From NCBI RefSeq assembly GCF_008107685.1, contig NZ_VIRF01000070.1, positions 1-64,000 on the forward strand: DNA of 64,000 bases, read 5' to 3'. Of this stretch, positions 1 through 8,749 are shown one piece after another. The translations under genes and the position numbers were made by a program. Every line of letters starts with the position of its first letter. The first letter of the stretch is position 1. Below the pieces are notes generated by a model. The model saw only the letters and a list, made by a program, of their open reading frames with translations. It had not been told where the DNA came from and did no database searches. The DNA comes from Novosphingobium sp. BW1 (lineage in GTDB: Bacteria; Pseudomonadota; Alphaproteobacteria; Sphingomonadales; Sphingomonadaceae).

Positions 1-492
1 TTCCTCGAGCGCTTCCACGCAGAAGTCGGCGTCCAGCGTAATCGAAATCCGGTGGCTGAGGACCTTGCGGCTGAACCAGTCGACGATAGCGACAAGATAG
101 ACGAAGCCCCGGGCCATGGGAATGTAGCTGATATCTGTCGCCCAGACCTGATTGGGCCTCACCATCGGAAGCTTGCGCAGGAGATAGGGGTAGATCTTGT
201 GCCCTGGCGCCGGCCTGGAAGTGCTGGGACGGCGATAGACGGCCTCGATCGCCATCTTCTTCATCAGGCTCGCGACATGGCAGCGGCCGATCGTGATGCC
301 CTCCTGACGAAGAAAGTCGCGCATCATCCGGCTGCCTGCGAACGGAAACTCCAGATGCAGCGCGTCGATGCAACGCATGATCGCAAGATCTTCGGACGAA
401 ACCGGCCGCGGCAGATAATAGACACTACCCCGGCTGATCCCCAGTTCCTTCGCTTGGCGCTTCACGGGCAAGGTATGCGAGCGGTCGATCAT
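1..492 (-). CDS. IS3-family transposase OrfB, 5' part only
   Basis: The visible 164 residues carry the N-terminal helical region of IS3 OrfB (KRQAKELGISRGSVYY near residue 9) and the start of the DDE integrase domain. NQVWATDISYIPM contains the first catalytic Asp, and VAIVDWFSRKVLSHRIS follows it. The second Asp and the Glu lie beyond the window edge. The ATG at 492 overlaps the OrfA stop as ATGA (489-492). OrfB could therefore start independently by translational coupling as well as through the -1 frameshift usual in this family, which makes an OrfAB fusion. No A-rich slippery heptamer is obvious at the junction. Confidence 0.8.
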   Translation of the reverse strand, partial: MIDRSHTLPVKRQAKELGISRGSVYYLPRPVSSEDLAIMRCIDALHLEFPFAGSRMMRDFLRQEGITIGRCHVASLMKKMAIEAVYRRPSTSRPAPGHKIYPYLLRKLPMVRPNQVWATDISYIPMARGFVYLVAIVDWFSRKVLSHRISITLDADFCVEALEE

Positions 493-797
493 CGCCTTGC
501 GCTCGGCAACAGACCTGCCTTGCCGAGCGCGCCTTCCAAAAAATCATTGGCCAACGTCAGCTCGCCGATCTTGGCGTGAAGCGTCTTCACGTCGACGGCC
601 GGTTCGTCAGATGCCTTCTCCGAGCCGAACACGCCCGCCGCCCCTTCGAGCAACTGCGTGCGCCACGTCGTGATCTGGTTGGGATGCAGATCATAGTCGT
701 GCGCCAGCTCTGCCAGCGTCTTCTCACCCTTGATCGCGGCAAGCGCCACCTTCGCCTTGAATGCCGGGCTGTGGTTGCGCCGGGGTCGTCTGCTCAT
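489..797 (-). CDS. IS3-family transposase OrfA (HTH protein)
   Basis: This 102-residue protein begins MSRRPRRNHSPAFKAKVALA and has the HTH_Tnp_1 helix-turn-helix around residues 12-55 (ALAAIKGEKTLAELAHDYDL, then HPNQITTWRTQLL). A short coiled-coil-like tail follows (VDVKTLHAKIGELTLANDFLE), which in IS3 OrfA proteins mediates multimerisation. Length and layout match complete IS3 OrfA proteins. It binds the IS ends and works with OrfB. The frame is intact, so the copy may be functional if OrfB is complete outside the window. Confidence 0.88.
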   Translation of the reverse strand: MSRRPRRNHSPAFKAKVALAAIKGEKTLAELAHDYDLHPNQITTWRTQLLEGAAGVFGSEKASDEPAVDVKTLHAKIGELTLANDFLEGALGKAGLLPSARR

Positions 798-910
798 TCT
801 CTGCTCCTGTCTCGCAGCCCATCTGGCTGCTCTCAGGCAGAAAATCCAATTATCTCAGTGTGCAGATTCTCCAGGCCACCTCTCGAGGTCTCCAAACGTA
901 CAATAACGCC

Positions 911-1660
911 ATGACCTTCTTCACGATTATCCTGATCGCCCTGGCCGTCTGGCTATTCCTGTCCTACAACAAGCTGCGCGGCCTTGCCGAAAGCGTGAAG
1001 CGCGCACAGGCCAATATCGCCGCGACCGTGAAGAAACGCCACGACATCGCCCAGCGCCTCGCCGACATCGCCGCAAGCTATGGCGATCACGAGAAGCTGA
1101 CCCATTTCACCGTTGCCGAAGGCGAAGCCAACGTCGCCGAAGCCAGCGCGGCCTCGAGCGATGCGGCGCGCGTGATCGGCAACGTGCAGATGCTCGCCAA
1201 CCGCTTCCCCGACCTCAAGGCAAACACCACCTACCAGCAGCTGATGCACCAGCTCGACGAGATCGAAAGCGCAATCCTGACCCGCCGCGAGGCCTACAAC
1301 GCGGCCGCCGAAGCCTACAATGCGACGCGCGGCAGCCTGCCCCACCTGTTCTACGCTGCCCAGCTCGGCTTCTCCGAAGCGCCCTACTTCAACGTCGATG
1401 AAATGGGCGAGGAACAGCTCGCCACCTTCCGCACCGACGATGGCCAGGTCCTGCGCGACACGATGGGGCGCATGGCAAGCATGGCCAACACCCAGGCCCA
1501 GAACGCCGCGCAGCGCCTGCGCAGCGCCCAGACCGCACGGCAGGAGGCCCAGGCGCAGGGCGCGAGCGCAGCCGTGGACACGCCCGCCTCTCCGACCGGG
1601 GAGTGGCCTTCCGCCACATTCCAAGCGAGCAGCGACACGGCCCAAAACAGTTCTTCCTGA
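911..1660 (+). CDS. LemA-family membrane-anchored protein
   Basis: This 249-residue protein has one N-terminal membrane segment (about residues 2-17, FFTIILIALAVWLFL) and the LemA core: YNKLRGL, then VKRAQANI, KKRHDIAQRLADI, and RFPDLKAN...YQQLMHQLDEIE...RREAYN...YNA. LemA proteins are anchored helical proteins of uncertain role. The Gln/Ala-rich tail after residue 185 is longer than in typical family members of about 190 residues. ATG 911 is chosen because frames upstream of it lie inside IS3 DNA. A strong hairpin terminator follows directly. The close IS3 element may affect its expression. Confidence 0.8.
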   Translation: MTFFTIILIALAVWLFLSYNKLRGLAESVKRAQANIAATVKKRHDIAQRLADIAASYGDHEKLTHFTVAEGEANVAEASAASSDAARVIGNVQMLANRFPDLKANTTYQQLMHQLDEIESAILTRREAYNAAAEAYNATRGSLPHLFYAAQLGFSEAPYFNVDEMGEEQLATFRTDDGQVLRDTMGRMASMANTQAQNAAQRLRSAQTARQEAQAQGASAAVDTPASPTGEWPSATFQASSDTAQNSSS

Positions 1661-1667
1661 AACGACG

Positions 1668-1700
1668 AAGGGCCGCTCGCAAGAGCGGCCCTTCTACTTT
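1668..1700 (+). terminator. Rho-independent terminator after the LemA-family gene
   Basis: An 11-bp perfect stem (1668-1678 with 1683-1693, AAGGGCCGCTC/GAGCGGCCCTT) with a GCAA tetraloop is followed by a T-rich stretch (CTACTTT). It starts 8 bp after the stop at 1660. The 150 bp from here to 1850 hold GC-rich sequence with no further gene. Confidence 0.85.
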
Positions 1701-1850
1701 GCCCCCGGCGCTCCCGGAGAGAGGGGAACGGAGCGCCGGGGGGCCGGGCGCGGGGCGCAGATCTTGGGATGCGACAGGAACCGGCATGAGGACGCCCTCG
1801 AAGGTGCGACCCGAAGGACTGCCTTGCGCTGCGCTGCCGTGCGCTCCCTT

Positions 1851-3068
1851 TTACTGCGCGGCGGGTTCCTCCGATCCCGCCGGCCCGGTCTGGCTCAGCT
1901 TGTCGAGGATATCCTGGCTGGAGGTTACGCCCGCCAGTTCGCCGTCTTCGGTGAGCAGCACCGGGTTGTCGGTCTGCGCGGCGATCTGCATGAGCGTGCG
2001 CACGTTGGTCTCGGCGGGCACCTGCGCGATGCCTTCGGGGAAGGTGTCCTGCATCTGGGGATCGGCGATGGTATTGACCGGCTGCCAACCCGCATCCGAA
2101 TGGACGCGCTCACCCTCCAGACGGTAGTTTCCACCCTCGTCGAGCAGCAGGCCGCCGTCCACTTCCTCCAGCTCCGCAACCGGATGCATAACCGTGGCGC
2201 CGGTCATCACGTGGAGCGGGTTCATATGCTCGAGGAAGCTCGCGACATAGGGGGTCGCCGGGTTGTTGAGGATCTCCTCGCGGCTGCCGCTCTGGACAAT
2301 GCGCCCGCCTTCCAACAGCGTGATCTGGTCGCCCAGCTTGAAGGCTTCATCCAGATCGTGGCTGACGAACAGGATCGTCTTCTGGACCTCGCGCTGGAGT
2401 TCAAGGAGGTCGTCCTGCAGCTTGGCGCGGATCAGCGGGTCGAGCGCGGAGAAGGGCTCGTCCATGAGGAGGATGTCCGCGTCCGTGGCAAAGGCGCGGG
2501 CCAGCCCCACGCGCTGCTGCATGCCCCCCGAAAGCTCGCTCGCATAGCTGTCGGCCCAGTCGGAGAGGCCGACCAGTTCGAGCTGTTCATCGACGCGGGC
2601 GGCCATGGCCGCCTTGCCCTCGCCGCGCAGTTCGAGACCAAAGGCCACGTTCTCGCGCACGGTTCGCCAGGGCAGGAGCGCGAACTGCTGGAATACCATC
2701 GCCACGCGCTTGCGGCGCACTTCGCGCAAGGTCGCGGGATCGCGCGGCGCGATATCGACGACGTCTTCGCCCTCGCTGCCATGGACCAGGACCTGCCCGC
2801 GCGTCACCTCGTTGAGACCATTCGCCGCGCGCAGCAGTGTCGACTTGCCCGATCCCGAAAGCCCCATCAGTACCGAGATGTGTCCGCGCTCGACCGTGAG
2901 CGAGGCGTCGTGGACGCCCAGGACCACGCCTGTCTCCTCGCTGATCGCGGCGCGCTCCTGGCCAGCCTCGGCCAGTTCCAGCGCGTGGGCGAGCGCGGCC
3001 TCGCGCTTGCGCCCCCGACCACTCGCAAAGAAGATGTCGACGTTCCGGAATTCGATCGCCGTGGCCAT
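1851..3068 (-). CDS. choV: Choline/glycine betaine ABC transporter ATPase with CBS tail
   Basis: This 405-residue ProV/ChoV-type ATPase drives quaternary-amine import. It has Walker A GLSGSGKS, Q-loop VFQQFALLPW, ABC signature LSGGMQQR, Walker B ILLMDEPFSALDP and H-loop SHD, and its C-terminal ~110 residues resemble the CBS-domain tail of ProV. Its ATG overlaps the stop of the upstream choXW gene (TGATG at 3066-3070), so the two are probably translationally coupled and divergent from the bet genes. Choline rather than proline betaine as substrate is inferred from the partner binding protein and the bet neighbours. Confidence 0.92.
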   Translation of the reverse strand: MATAIEFRNVDIFFASGRGRKREAALAHALELAEAGQERAAISEETGVVLGVHDASLTVERGHISVLMGLSGSGKSTLLRAANGLNEVTRGQVLVHGSEGEDVVDIAPRDPATLREVRRKRVAMVFQQFALLPWRTVRENVAFGLELRGEGKAAMAARVDEQLELVGLSDWADSYASELSGGMQQRVGLARAFATDADILLMDEPFSALDPLIRAKLQDDLLELQREVQKTILFVSHDLDEAFKLGDQITLLEGGRIVQSGSREEILNNPATPYVASFLEHMNPLHVMTGATVMHPVAELEEVDGGLLLDEGGNYRLEGERVHSDAGWQPVNTIADPQMQDTFPEGIAQVPAETNVRTLMQIAAQTDNPVLLTEDGELAGVTSSQDILDKLSQTGPAGSEEPAAQ

Positions 3069-4870
3069 CAGCTGTCTCCCTTGGTTTCGCGCCGGGTCAC
3101 GCGGTCGAGAATGATGGCGAGCAGGACGATGGCAAAGCCCGCCTCGAAGCCCATGCCCACCTGCACCGTGTTGAGCGCGCGCACCACCGGCACACCCAGG
3201 CCGCCCGCGCCAACGAGAGCGGCGATGACGACCATCGAAAGGCTAAGCATGATGCACTGGGTGACCCCTGCCAGGATCGATCCCGCCGCAGCGGGAAGCT
3301 CGATCTTGAAGAGGAGCTGGCGCCTGGTCGCCCCAAAGCTCTCCCCCGCCTCGATCAGCGGGCGCGGCACCGAGGCGATGCCCAACTGCGTCAGGCGGAT
3401 CGGCGCAGGCAGCGAGAAGATGATCGTGGAGATCAGACCCGGCACCACGCCCAGCCCGAAGATCACCAGCGTCGGGATCAGGTAGACGAAAGTCGGCAGC
3501 GTCTGCATGAGATCGAGCACCGAGCGCAGATATTCGTAGGCGCGCGGGCGGTGCCCTGCCCAGATGCCGATGGGAACGCCGATCACGGTCGAGGTCGCTG
3601 CGGCAAAGACCACGAGCGCGAGCGTGTCGACCGTCTCGTCCCAGTACCCCTGGTTGATGATGAAAAGGAGGGCGAGCGGCACGAAGGTGGTGAACCCGTA
3701 GGACTTGCGCAGGAACCAGGTCAGCACCGTCGCGACCGCCACGAAGACCAGCGGCGGCACGGCGTGGAGCAGGCCCGTCAGACCATCGACGCCCCCGCTC
3801 ACCGCGCCCGAGACGATGTCGAGAAGGCCGCTGTGTTCTTTGATCCACTCGACCGCGACAGCGATGCTGGCCCCCACCGGGATCTTGTTGGCGGTCAACC
3901 AGGAGTGGCTCGGTCCGGCGGCGGTGCGCTCCTTGAGCGCGGCTTCGGCCGGCTCGCCCGAAAAGGTGGAGACGCCTTCCAGCCACTCGGATACACGATC
4001 CGGGTTCTGCGCGATCCAGTCACGCGCGGCATCTTCAGGGTTAGCGCCGCCTTCGATGCGGCCCATCAGCGCGTTCTCTTCCTCGACCTTGAAGGAGAGG
4101 TTTTCAAGGAACCGGCCAAGATTGGGGCATTCCTCGCGGTAGCCCCGGCGCACGATGGTGCTCACCGTCGCGCCGCCGAAATTGGGACCGAAGACATCGT
4201 CGCCGCCCGCAAGGTACTTCATTTCGAAGCGCTCGTTCATCGGGTGCGGCTGCCAGCCCAGGAAGACGATGGCGCGCTTTTCCTTTACCGCACGCTCGAC
4301 TTCCGAGAGCATCCCCTGCTCGCTGCTCTCGACCACCTGGAAATCGCCGGTGTCGAACGCATCGCGCCCGATCATGTCGATGACCAGCTGGTTGCCGTCG
4401 TTGCCCGGCTCGATGCCGTAGATCTTGTGGTCCAGCTGATCGGCAAAGCGGGCGATGTCGGCAAAGCTCTGCAGGCCCTCCTCGTAAAGGTAGTCCGGGA
4501 CCGCCAGAGTGTAGCGCGCATCGACCAGGTTGGCGCGCACGCGTTCAAGCGTGCCGTCCTCGATATGCCCCTGGATCAGGCTCTTTTGCGCGGGCATCCA
4601 GTTGCCGAGGAAAATATCGACATCGCCGCGCGCCATGCCGTTGAAGGTCACCGGCACCGAAAGTACGCGCGTGCTCGGCTTGTAGCCGATCTCGCGCAGC
4701 ACCTCGGAGGCCATGCTTGTCGTCGCGGTGACATCTGTCCAGCCTACATCGGCCAGCCGCACCGCGCGGCACGCCGGGGGATCGGCGGCCGCGATGGCCG
4801 AGCTCGATCCCAGGACGAGGCTGCAGAGGAGGCCCAGGGCCAGGAGAAGTCGCGTTGCCAGACGGCGCAT
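3068..4870 (-). CDS. Fused choline-binding protein and ABC permease (ChoX-ChoW)
   Basis: One 600-residue chain carries a signal peptide (1-28), an OpuAC-type substrate-binding domain (about 30-310) and a ProW/ChoW-type permease (about 335-600). The permease has several membrane spans and the EAA loop EAGESFGATRRQLLFKIELP. The binding domain keeps the aromatic box expected for choline: W44 (DVGWTD), W91 (LGNWMP), Y120 (DARYTLAVP) and W206 (FLGWQPHP). In rhizobial Cho systems these are two genes, and in Gram-positive OpuA-type fusions the binding domain is C-terminal. Here the binding domain comes first, so it would be tethered on the periplasmic side. Confidence 0.9.
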   Translation of the reverse strand: MRRLATRLLLALGLLCSLVLGSSSAIAAADPPACRAVRLADVGWTDVTATTSMASEVLREIGYKPSTRVLSVPVTFNGMARGDVDIFLGNWMPAQKSLIQGHIEDGTLERVRANLVDARYTLAVPDYLYEEGLQSFADIARFADQLDHKIYGIEPGNDGNQLVIDMIGRDAFDTGDFQVVESSEQGMLSEVERAVKEKRAIVFLGWQPHPMNERFEMKYLAGGDDVFGPNFGGATVSTIVRRGYREECPNLGRFLENLSFKVEEENALMGRIEGGANPEDAARDWIAQNPDRVSEWLEGVSTFSGEPAEAALKERTAAGPSHSWLTANKIPVGASIAVAVEWIKEHSGLLDIVSGAVSGGVDGLTGLLHAVPPLVFVAVATVLTWFLRKSYGFTTFVPLALLFIINQGYWDETVDTLALVVFAAATSTVIGVPIGIWAGHRPRAYEYLRSVLDLMQTLPTFVYLIPTLVIFGLGVVPGLISTIIFSLPAPIRLTQLGIASVPRPLIEAGESFGATRRQLLFKIELPAAAGSILAGVTQCIMLSLSMVVIAALVGAGGLGVPVVRALNTVQVGMGFEAGFAIVLLAIILDRVTRRETKGDS

Positions 4871-5026
4871 AGGCTTCCTTGAATTCGCGTGATGCCCTGT
4901 GCCTATAACGCCATTGAAGGCTTATTCAATGGCAACCTTCCACCTTTTTCAGCCAAGACTTGCAAAGACAGGGCGAGAGGTATAGCTGGCACTTAAATCA
5001 ATTGAACGGTCATTCAGGACAAGATC
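4871..5026. promoter_or_regulatory. Divergent cho/bet control region with two BetI-like boxes
   Basis: This 156-bp gap separates choXW (minus) from betIB (plus). It holds an inverted repeat at 4911-4932 (CCATTGAA, six bases, TTCAATGG) and a second related dyad at 5001-5016 (ATTGAACGGTCATTC). The second lies just upstream of the ribosome binding site (AGGA, 5016-5019) of betIB. Both fit a TTGAA-N6-TTCA pattern like the ATTGAACG half-sites known for BetI operators. Binding by the BetI domain encoded next door is inferred; choline would relieve repression. Confidence 0.65.
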
Positions 5027-7057
5027 ATGGCAACAGGTTCGGCGACAACGAAAGCTCCGTCAAGGCACGATGCCCGCGCGCGCCAGCTTATCGAGATGAC
5101 AATCGACTCGCTCGCCGAAGTGGGCTTCACCGGCACCACGCTCGCCGAAATCGGCAAGCGCGCCGACGTCTCGCCCGGTCTTGTTGCACACTACTTCAAG
5201 GACAAGAACGGCCTTCTCGAAGCCGCGTTCCGCGCGCTCGCGTTCCGCCACGGCGATGCCGTGCGCATGCGCATGGTCGCCGCCGACAGCCCGCGCGCGC
5301 GGGTCCAGGCGGTGATCGATGCTTCGCTCTCGCGCACCGAAATCGACCTGCGCACGAGCATGGCCTGGCTCGCCTTCTGGGGCCAAGCGCTGCAGCACCC
5401 GCGCCTCCACCGCGTGCAGCGCGCCTACCAGAAGCGCATGCTATCCAACCTCACCCACGCGCTGCGCGCCATGGAAACGCCCGAGGAAGCGCGCAAGACC
5501 GCCGCCCTCATCGCCGCCATGATCGACGGCGTGTGGCTGCGCGGCGCGCTCTCGGGCTGGAACGAGGTTGACCCCGAAGCCGCGCGCGACATGCTCAATT
5601 TCGTCGTTGAGGATTCGCTGGCGCGCCACCCGATCGCCGCCGCTGCGGTTCCCGCCACCGTGCGTCCGGTCAACCCCGCGACCGGCGAGACCATCGCCGA
5701 CCTTCCCGTTACCACGGCCCAGGACATCGACCGCATGGTCGCCAAGGCGCAGGAAGGCCAGCGCGAATGGGCCGCGCTCAGCGGCACCGAGCGCGGCCGC
5801 GTTCTGCGCCGCACCAGCGACATCCTGCGCGAGCGCAACGATGCGCTTGCCGAGATCGAAACCCGCAACACCGGCAAGCCGGTGCAGGAGACCAAGGCGG
5901 TCGACATCATTTCGGGCGCGGATTGCCTGGAATACTATGGCGGCATCGCCTCGACCGTGGCGGGCCAGTTCCTCGACCTGGGTGCCGCCGCCTTCGGCTA
6001 CACCCGCCGTGAGCCGCTGGGCGTGTGCGCCGGGATCGGCGCGTGGAACTACCCCATGCAGATCGCCTGCTGGAAAGCCGCGCCCGCGCTTGCCTGCGGC
6101 AACGCGCTGATCTTCAAGCCGGCCGAACAGACCCCAATGACGGCGATGGAACTGGAAGGCATCTTCCGCGAAGCCGGCCTTCCCGAAGGCGTGTTCCAGG
6201 TCGCGCAAGGGTATGGCGAAACTGGCCGTTCGCTGATCGCGCACCCGGGCATCGCCAAGGTCTCGCTGACGGGTTCTGTCCCCACCGGCCGCCTCGTCAT
6301 GGGTGAGGCCGCCAAGGGCCTCAAGCCCACGACGCTGGAGCTGGGCGGCAAGAGCCCGCTGATCGTCTTCGAGGACGCCGATCTCGACAACGCGGTGAGC
6401 GGCGCGATGATGGCCAACTTCTATTCCACCGGGCAGATCTGCTCGAACGGGACGCGCGTCTTTGTCCACCGCTCGGTCCTCAAGGACTTCCTTGCCAGGC
6501 TGGAAAAGCGCACCAAGGCGCTGCGCATCGGCGATCCGTTCAACCCCGAAACGCACCTGGGCCCGCTTGTCAGCGCGACCCAGCTCGATCTCGTCCTGGG
6601 GCACATCGCGCGCGCCAGGCGCGAGGGCGTGAAGCTGCTGATGGGCGGCGAGCGCCTCACCGGCGGCGAGTACGATCGCGGCTACTATGTCGAGCCGACC
6701 GTGTTCTTGGCTGAGGACGACAGCGCCTCGATCGTGCGCGACGAAGTCTTCGGGCCGGTCATGCTGGTCCTGCCCTTCGACACCGAAGAGGAAGTGATCG
6801 CGCGCGCCAACGACACCGAGTTCGGCCTTGCCGCAGGCGTTTTCACCCGCGACCTGATGCGCGCGCACACCGTGATCGCCGCGCTTCAGGCCGGAAGCTG
6901 CTGGATCAACGACTACAACGTCACCCCCATCGAACTGCCGTTCGGAGGCTACAAGAACTCCGGCGTGGGCCGCGAGAACGGCCTCGCCGCGATCGAGCAC
7001 TACACCCAGCTCAAGAGCGTCTACGTCGCCAAGGGCGATGTCGACGCCCCCTACTGA
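5027..7057 (+). CDS. betIB: BetI repressor fused to betaine aldehyde dehydrogenase BetB
   Basis: One uninterrupted 676-residue frame. Residues 1-200 are a full BetI-type TetR repressor: the HTH reads TTLAEIGKRADVSPGLVAHYFKDK, and SMAWLAFWGQALQHPRLHRVQ and AMIDGVWLRGALSG are BetI ligand-domain signatures. From about residue 211 (RPVNPATGET) to 676 it is a BetB-type aldehyde dehydrogenase with general base E438 (LELGGKSP) and nucleophile C472 (GQICSNG), 34 residues apart as in BetB. The first ~25 residues of a free BetB are missing at the junction, so this is a true fusion and not read-through of a stop. It oxidises betaine aldehyde to glycine betaine and should bind bet/cho operators. ATG 5027 has AGGA upstream. 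Confidence 0.93.
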   Translation: MATGSATTKAPSRHDARARQLIEMTIDSLAEVGFTGTTLAEIGKRADVSPGLVAHYFKDKNGLLEAAFRALAFRHGDAVRMRMVAADSPRARVQAVIDASLSRTEIDLRTSMAWLAFWGQALQHPRLHRVQRAYQKRMLSNLTHALRAMETPEEARKTAALIAAMIDGVWLRGALSGWNEVDPEAARDMLNFVVEDSLARHPIAAAAVPATVRPVNPATGETIADLPVTTAQDIDRMVAKAQEGQREWAALSGTERGRVLRRTSDILRERNDALAEIETRNTGKPVQETKAVDIISGADCLEYYGGIASTVAGQFLDLGAAAFGYTRREPLGVCAGIGAWNYPMQIACWKAAPALACGNALIFKPAEQTPMTAMELEGIFREAGLPEGVFQVAQGYGETGRSLIAHPGIAKVSLTGSVPTGRLVMGEAAKGLKPTTLELGGKSPLIVFEDADLDNAVSGAMMANFYSTGQICSNGTRVFVHRSVLKDFLARLEKRTKALRIGDPFNPETHLGPLVSATQLDLVLGHIARARREGVKLLMGGERLTGGEYDRGYYVEPTVFLAEDDSASIVRDEVFGPVMLVLPFDTEEEVIARANDTEFGLAAGVFTRDLMRAHTVIAALQAGSCWINDYNVTPIELPFGGYKNSGVGRENGLAAIEHYTQLKSVYVAKGDVDAPY

Positions 7058-7090
7058 GCCCCGAACGACCAACTGTACAGAGACACCTTC

Positions 7091-8749
7091 ATGAACGCGC
7101 AATTCGACTACGTCATCGTGGGCGCCGGCTCGGCCGGCTGCGTGCTCGCCGACCGGCTCAGCGCGGACGGCAAGACCACCGTTCTGGTACTCGAATTCGG
7201 CGGGTCGGACCGCTCGGTGCTGATCCAGATGCCCAGCGCCCTGTCCTACCCGATGAACATGAAGAAGTACGACTGGCGCTACTACTCGGAGCCCGAGGAG
7301 CACCTCGGCGGACGGCGCATGCACACCCCGCGCGGCAAGGTGCTGGGTGGCTCGTCCTCGATCAACGGCATGGTCTACGTGCGCGGCAACCCGATGGACT
7401 TCGAGCGCTGGCACAACCTGGGCGCGCAGGGGTGGGACTACGCCCACGTCCTCCCCTACTTCCAGCGCGCTGAAACCCGCCAGGAAGGCGGCGATGCCTA
7501 CCGGGGCGGCAACGGCCCGCTCAACACGAAGTACGGTACGCTCAAGAACCCGCTCTACTCCAAGTTCGCCGAAGCCGCGCAGCAGGCCGGTTACCCCTTC
7601 ACGGCAGACTACAACGGCGCGCAGCAGGAAGGCTTTGGCCGGATGGACATGACCGTCCACAAGGGCCGCCGCTGGAGCGCGGCCAACGCCTACCTCAAGC
7701 CCGCGATGAAGCGCCGCAACCTGACGGTCGAGACCCACGCGCTTGCCGACAAGCTCCTGTTCGAGGGCACCCGCGCGGTCGGCGTACGCTATGTGCAGGG
7801 CGGCGAGGTGCGCGAAGTGCGCGCCGCGCGCGAGGTCATCGTGGCAAGCGGCCCGATCAATTCGCCCGCGCTGCTCCAGCGCTCCGGCATTGGCGCGGCC
7901 GAGCAATTGAAGGCGCTCGGCATCGAGGTCGTACAGGACCTGCCCGGCGTGGGTGAGAACCTGCAGGATCATCTGGAATTCTACTTCCAGATGGAATGCA
8001 CCCAGCCGATCACGCTGTTCTCGGCCATGGGCCCCATCGCCAAAGCGCGCATCGGCGCACAGTGGCTCGCGCTCAGGGAAGGGCTTGGCGCGACAAACCA
8101 CTTCGAGAGTTGCGGCTTCATCCGCTCACGCGCCGGGATCGAGTACCCGGACATCCAGTACCACTTCCTGCCGCTCGCCGTGTCCTACGACGGCTCCTCG
8201 ATGGCTGACCGCCACGGCTACCAGGCCCATGTCGGCCCGATGCGCTCCAAGAGCCGGGGCACGGTGCGTCTACGCTCCGACAGTGCGCTCGACACGCCGG
8301 AAATCCGCTTCAACTACATGAGCCACGCCGAGGACTGGGAAGAGATGCGCGCCTGCGTGCGCCTCACCCGCGAAATCTTCGCGCAGGAAGCGCTTGCCCC
8401 CTACACCGGGCGCGAGATGCAGCCGGGCACCGATGTCGTGACCGATGAACAGATCGACGCCTTCGTGCGCGACAACGTCGAGAGCGCCTACCACCCCTCG
8501 TGCACCTGCAAGATGGGCGCAGACGGCGATCCGATGGCGGTTCTGGCCCCTGACCTTCGCGTGCGCGGCGTTCAGGGCCTGCGCGTGATCGACAGCTCGG
8601 CCATGCCCGCGATCACCACCGGCAACCTCAACGCGCCGACCATTATGCTCGCCGAACGCGGCGCCGACCTTGTGATGGGCCGCGAGACGCTGGCCGCCAG
8701 CGAGATGCCTTTCGTACGCAGCGCGAACTGGCAGACGACGCAGCGCTGA
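7091..8749 (+). CDS. betA: Choline dehydrogenase (GMC oxidoreductase)
   Basis: This 552-residue FAD enzyme of the GMC family oxidises choline to betaine aldehyde. It has the N-terminal dinucleotide motif VIVGAGSAGCVLADRLS, the GMC signature region GKVLGGSSSINGMVYVRG, and the C-terminal catalytic segment SAYHPSCTCKMG (active His) with TTGNLNAPTIM (active Asn). Length matches BetA. It lies 33 bp after betIB in the same direction, so the two form an operon and the aldehyde product passes to BetB. The 3' end overlaps an antisense frame (8572-9729) for about 180 bp. Confidence 0.93.
   Translation: MNAQFDYVIVGAGSAGCVLADRLSADGKTTVLVLEFGGSDRSVLIQMPSALSYPMNMKKYDWRYYSEPEEHLGGRRMHTPRGKVLGGSSSINGMVYVRGNPMDFERWHNLGAQGWDYAHVLPYFQRAETRQEGGDAYRGGNGPLNTKYGTLKNPLYSKFAEAAQQAGYPFTADYNGAQQEGFGRMDMTVHKGRRWSAANAYLKPAMKRRNLTVETHALADKLLFEGTRAVGVRYVQGGEVREVRAAREVIVASGPINSPALLQRSGIGAAEQLKALGIEVVQDLPGVGENLQDHLEFYFQMECTQPITLFSAMGPIAKARIGAQWLALREGLGATNHFESCGFIRSRAGIEYPDIQYHFLPLAVSYDGSSMADRHGYQAHVGPMRSKSRGTVRLRSDSALDTPEIRFNYMSHAEDWEEMRACVRLTREIFAQEALAPYTGREMQPGTDVVTDEQIDAFVRDNVESAYHPSCTCKMGADGDPMAVLAPDLRVRGVQGLRVIDSSAMPAITTGNLNAPTIMLAERGADLVMGRETLAASEMPFVRSANWQTTQR

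Larger units (their letters stand above)
1..895 (-). mobile_element. IS3-family insertion sequence, cut by the window edge
   Basis: Two consecutive minus-strand frames encode IS3-type OrfA and the first half of OrfB; the rest of the element lies outside the window. The inner end must fall between the OrfA start (797) and the LemA-family start (911). I could not fix the terminal inverted repeat, so 895 is approximate. The element ends immediately upstream of the next gene and may have replaced that gene's native promoter. Confidence 0.75.

Noticed and set aside
489..560. Programmed -1 frameshift making an IS3 OrfAB fusion
   Set aside because: Usual for the family, but no A-rich slippery heptamer is seen at the junction, and an ATGA stop/start overlap offers a simpler explanation. 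Left open.
5600..5700. BetI-BetB fusion as a sequencing frameshift artefact
   Set aside because: Both halves are in one frame without any frame change, and the first ~25 residues of a normal BetB are absent. A missing stop between two complete genes would have left them.
5441..8101. A very long open frame (886 codons) antisense to betIB and betA
   Set aside because: High-GC codon bias leaves antisense frames open. The translation shows no domain, while the sense strand encodes clear BetI, BetB and BetA motifs.
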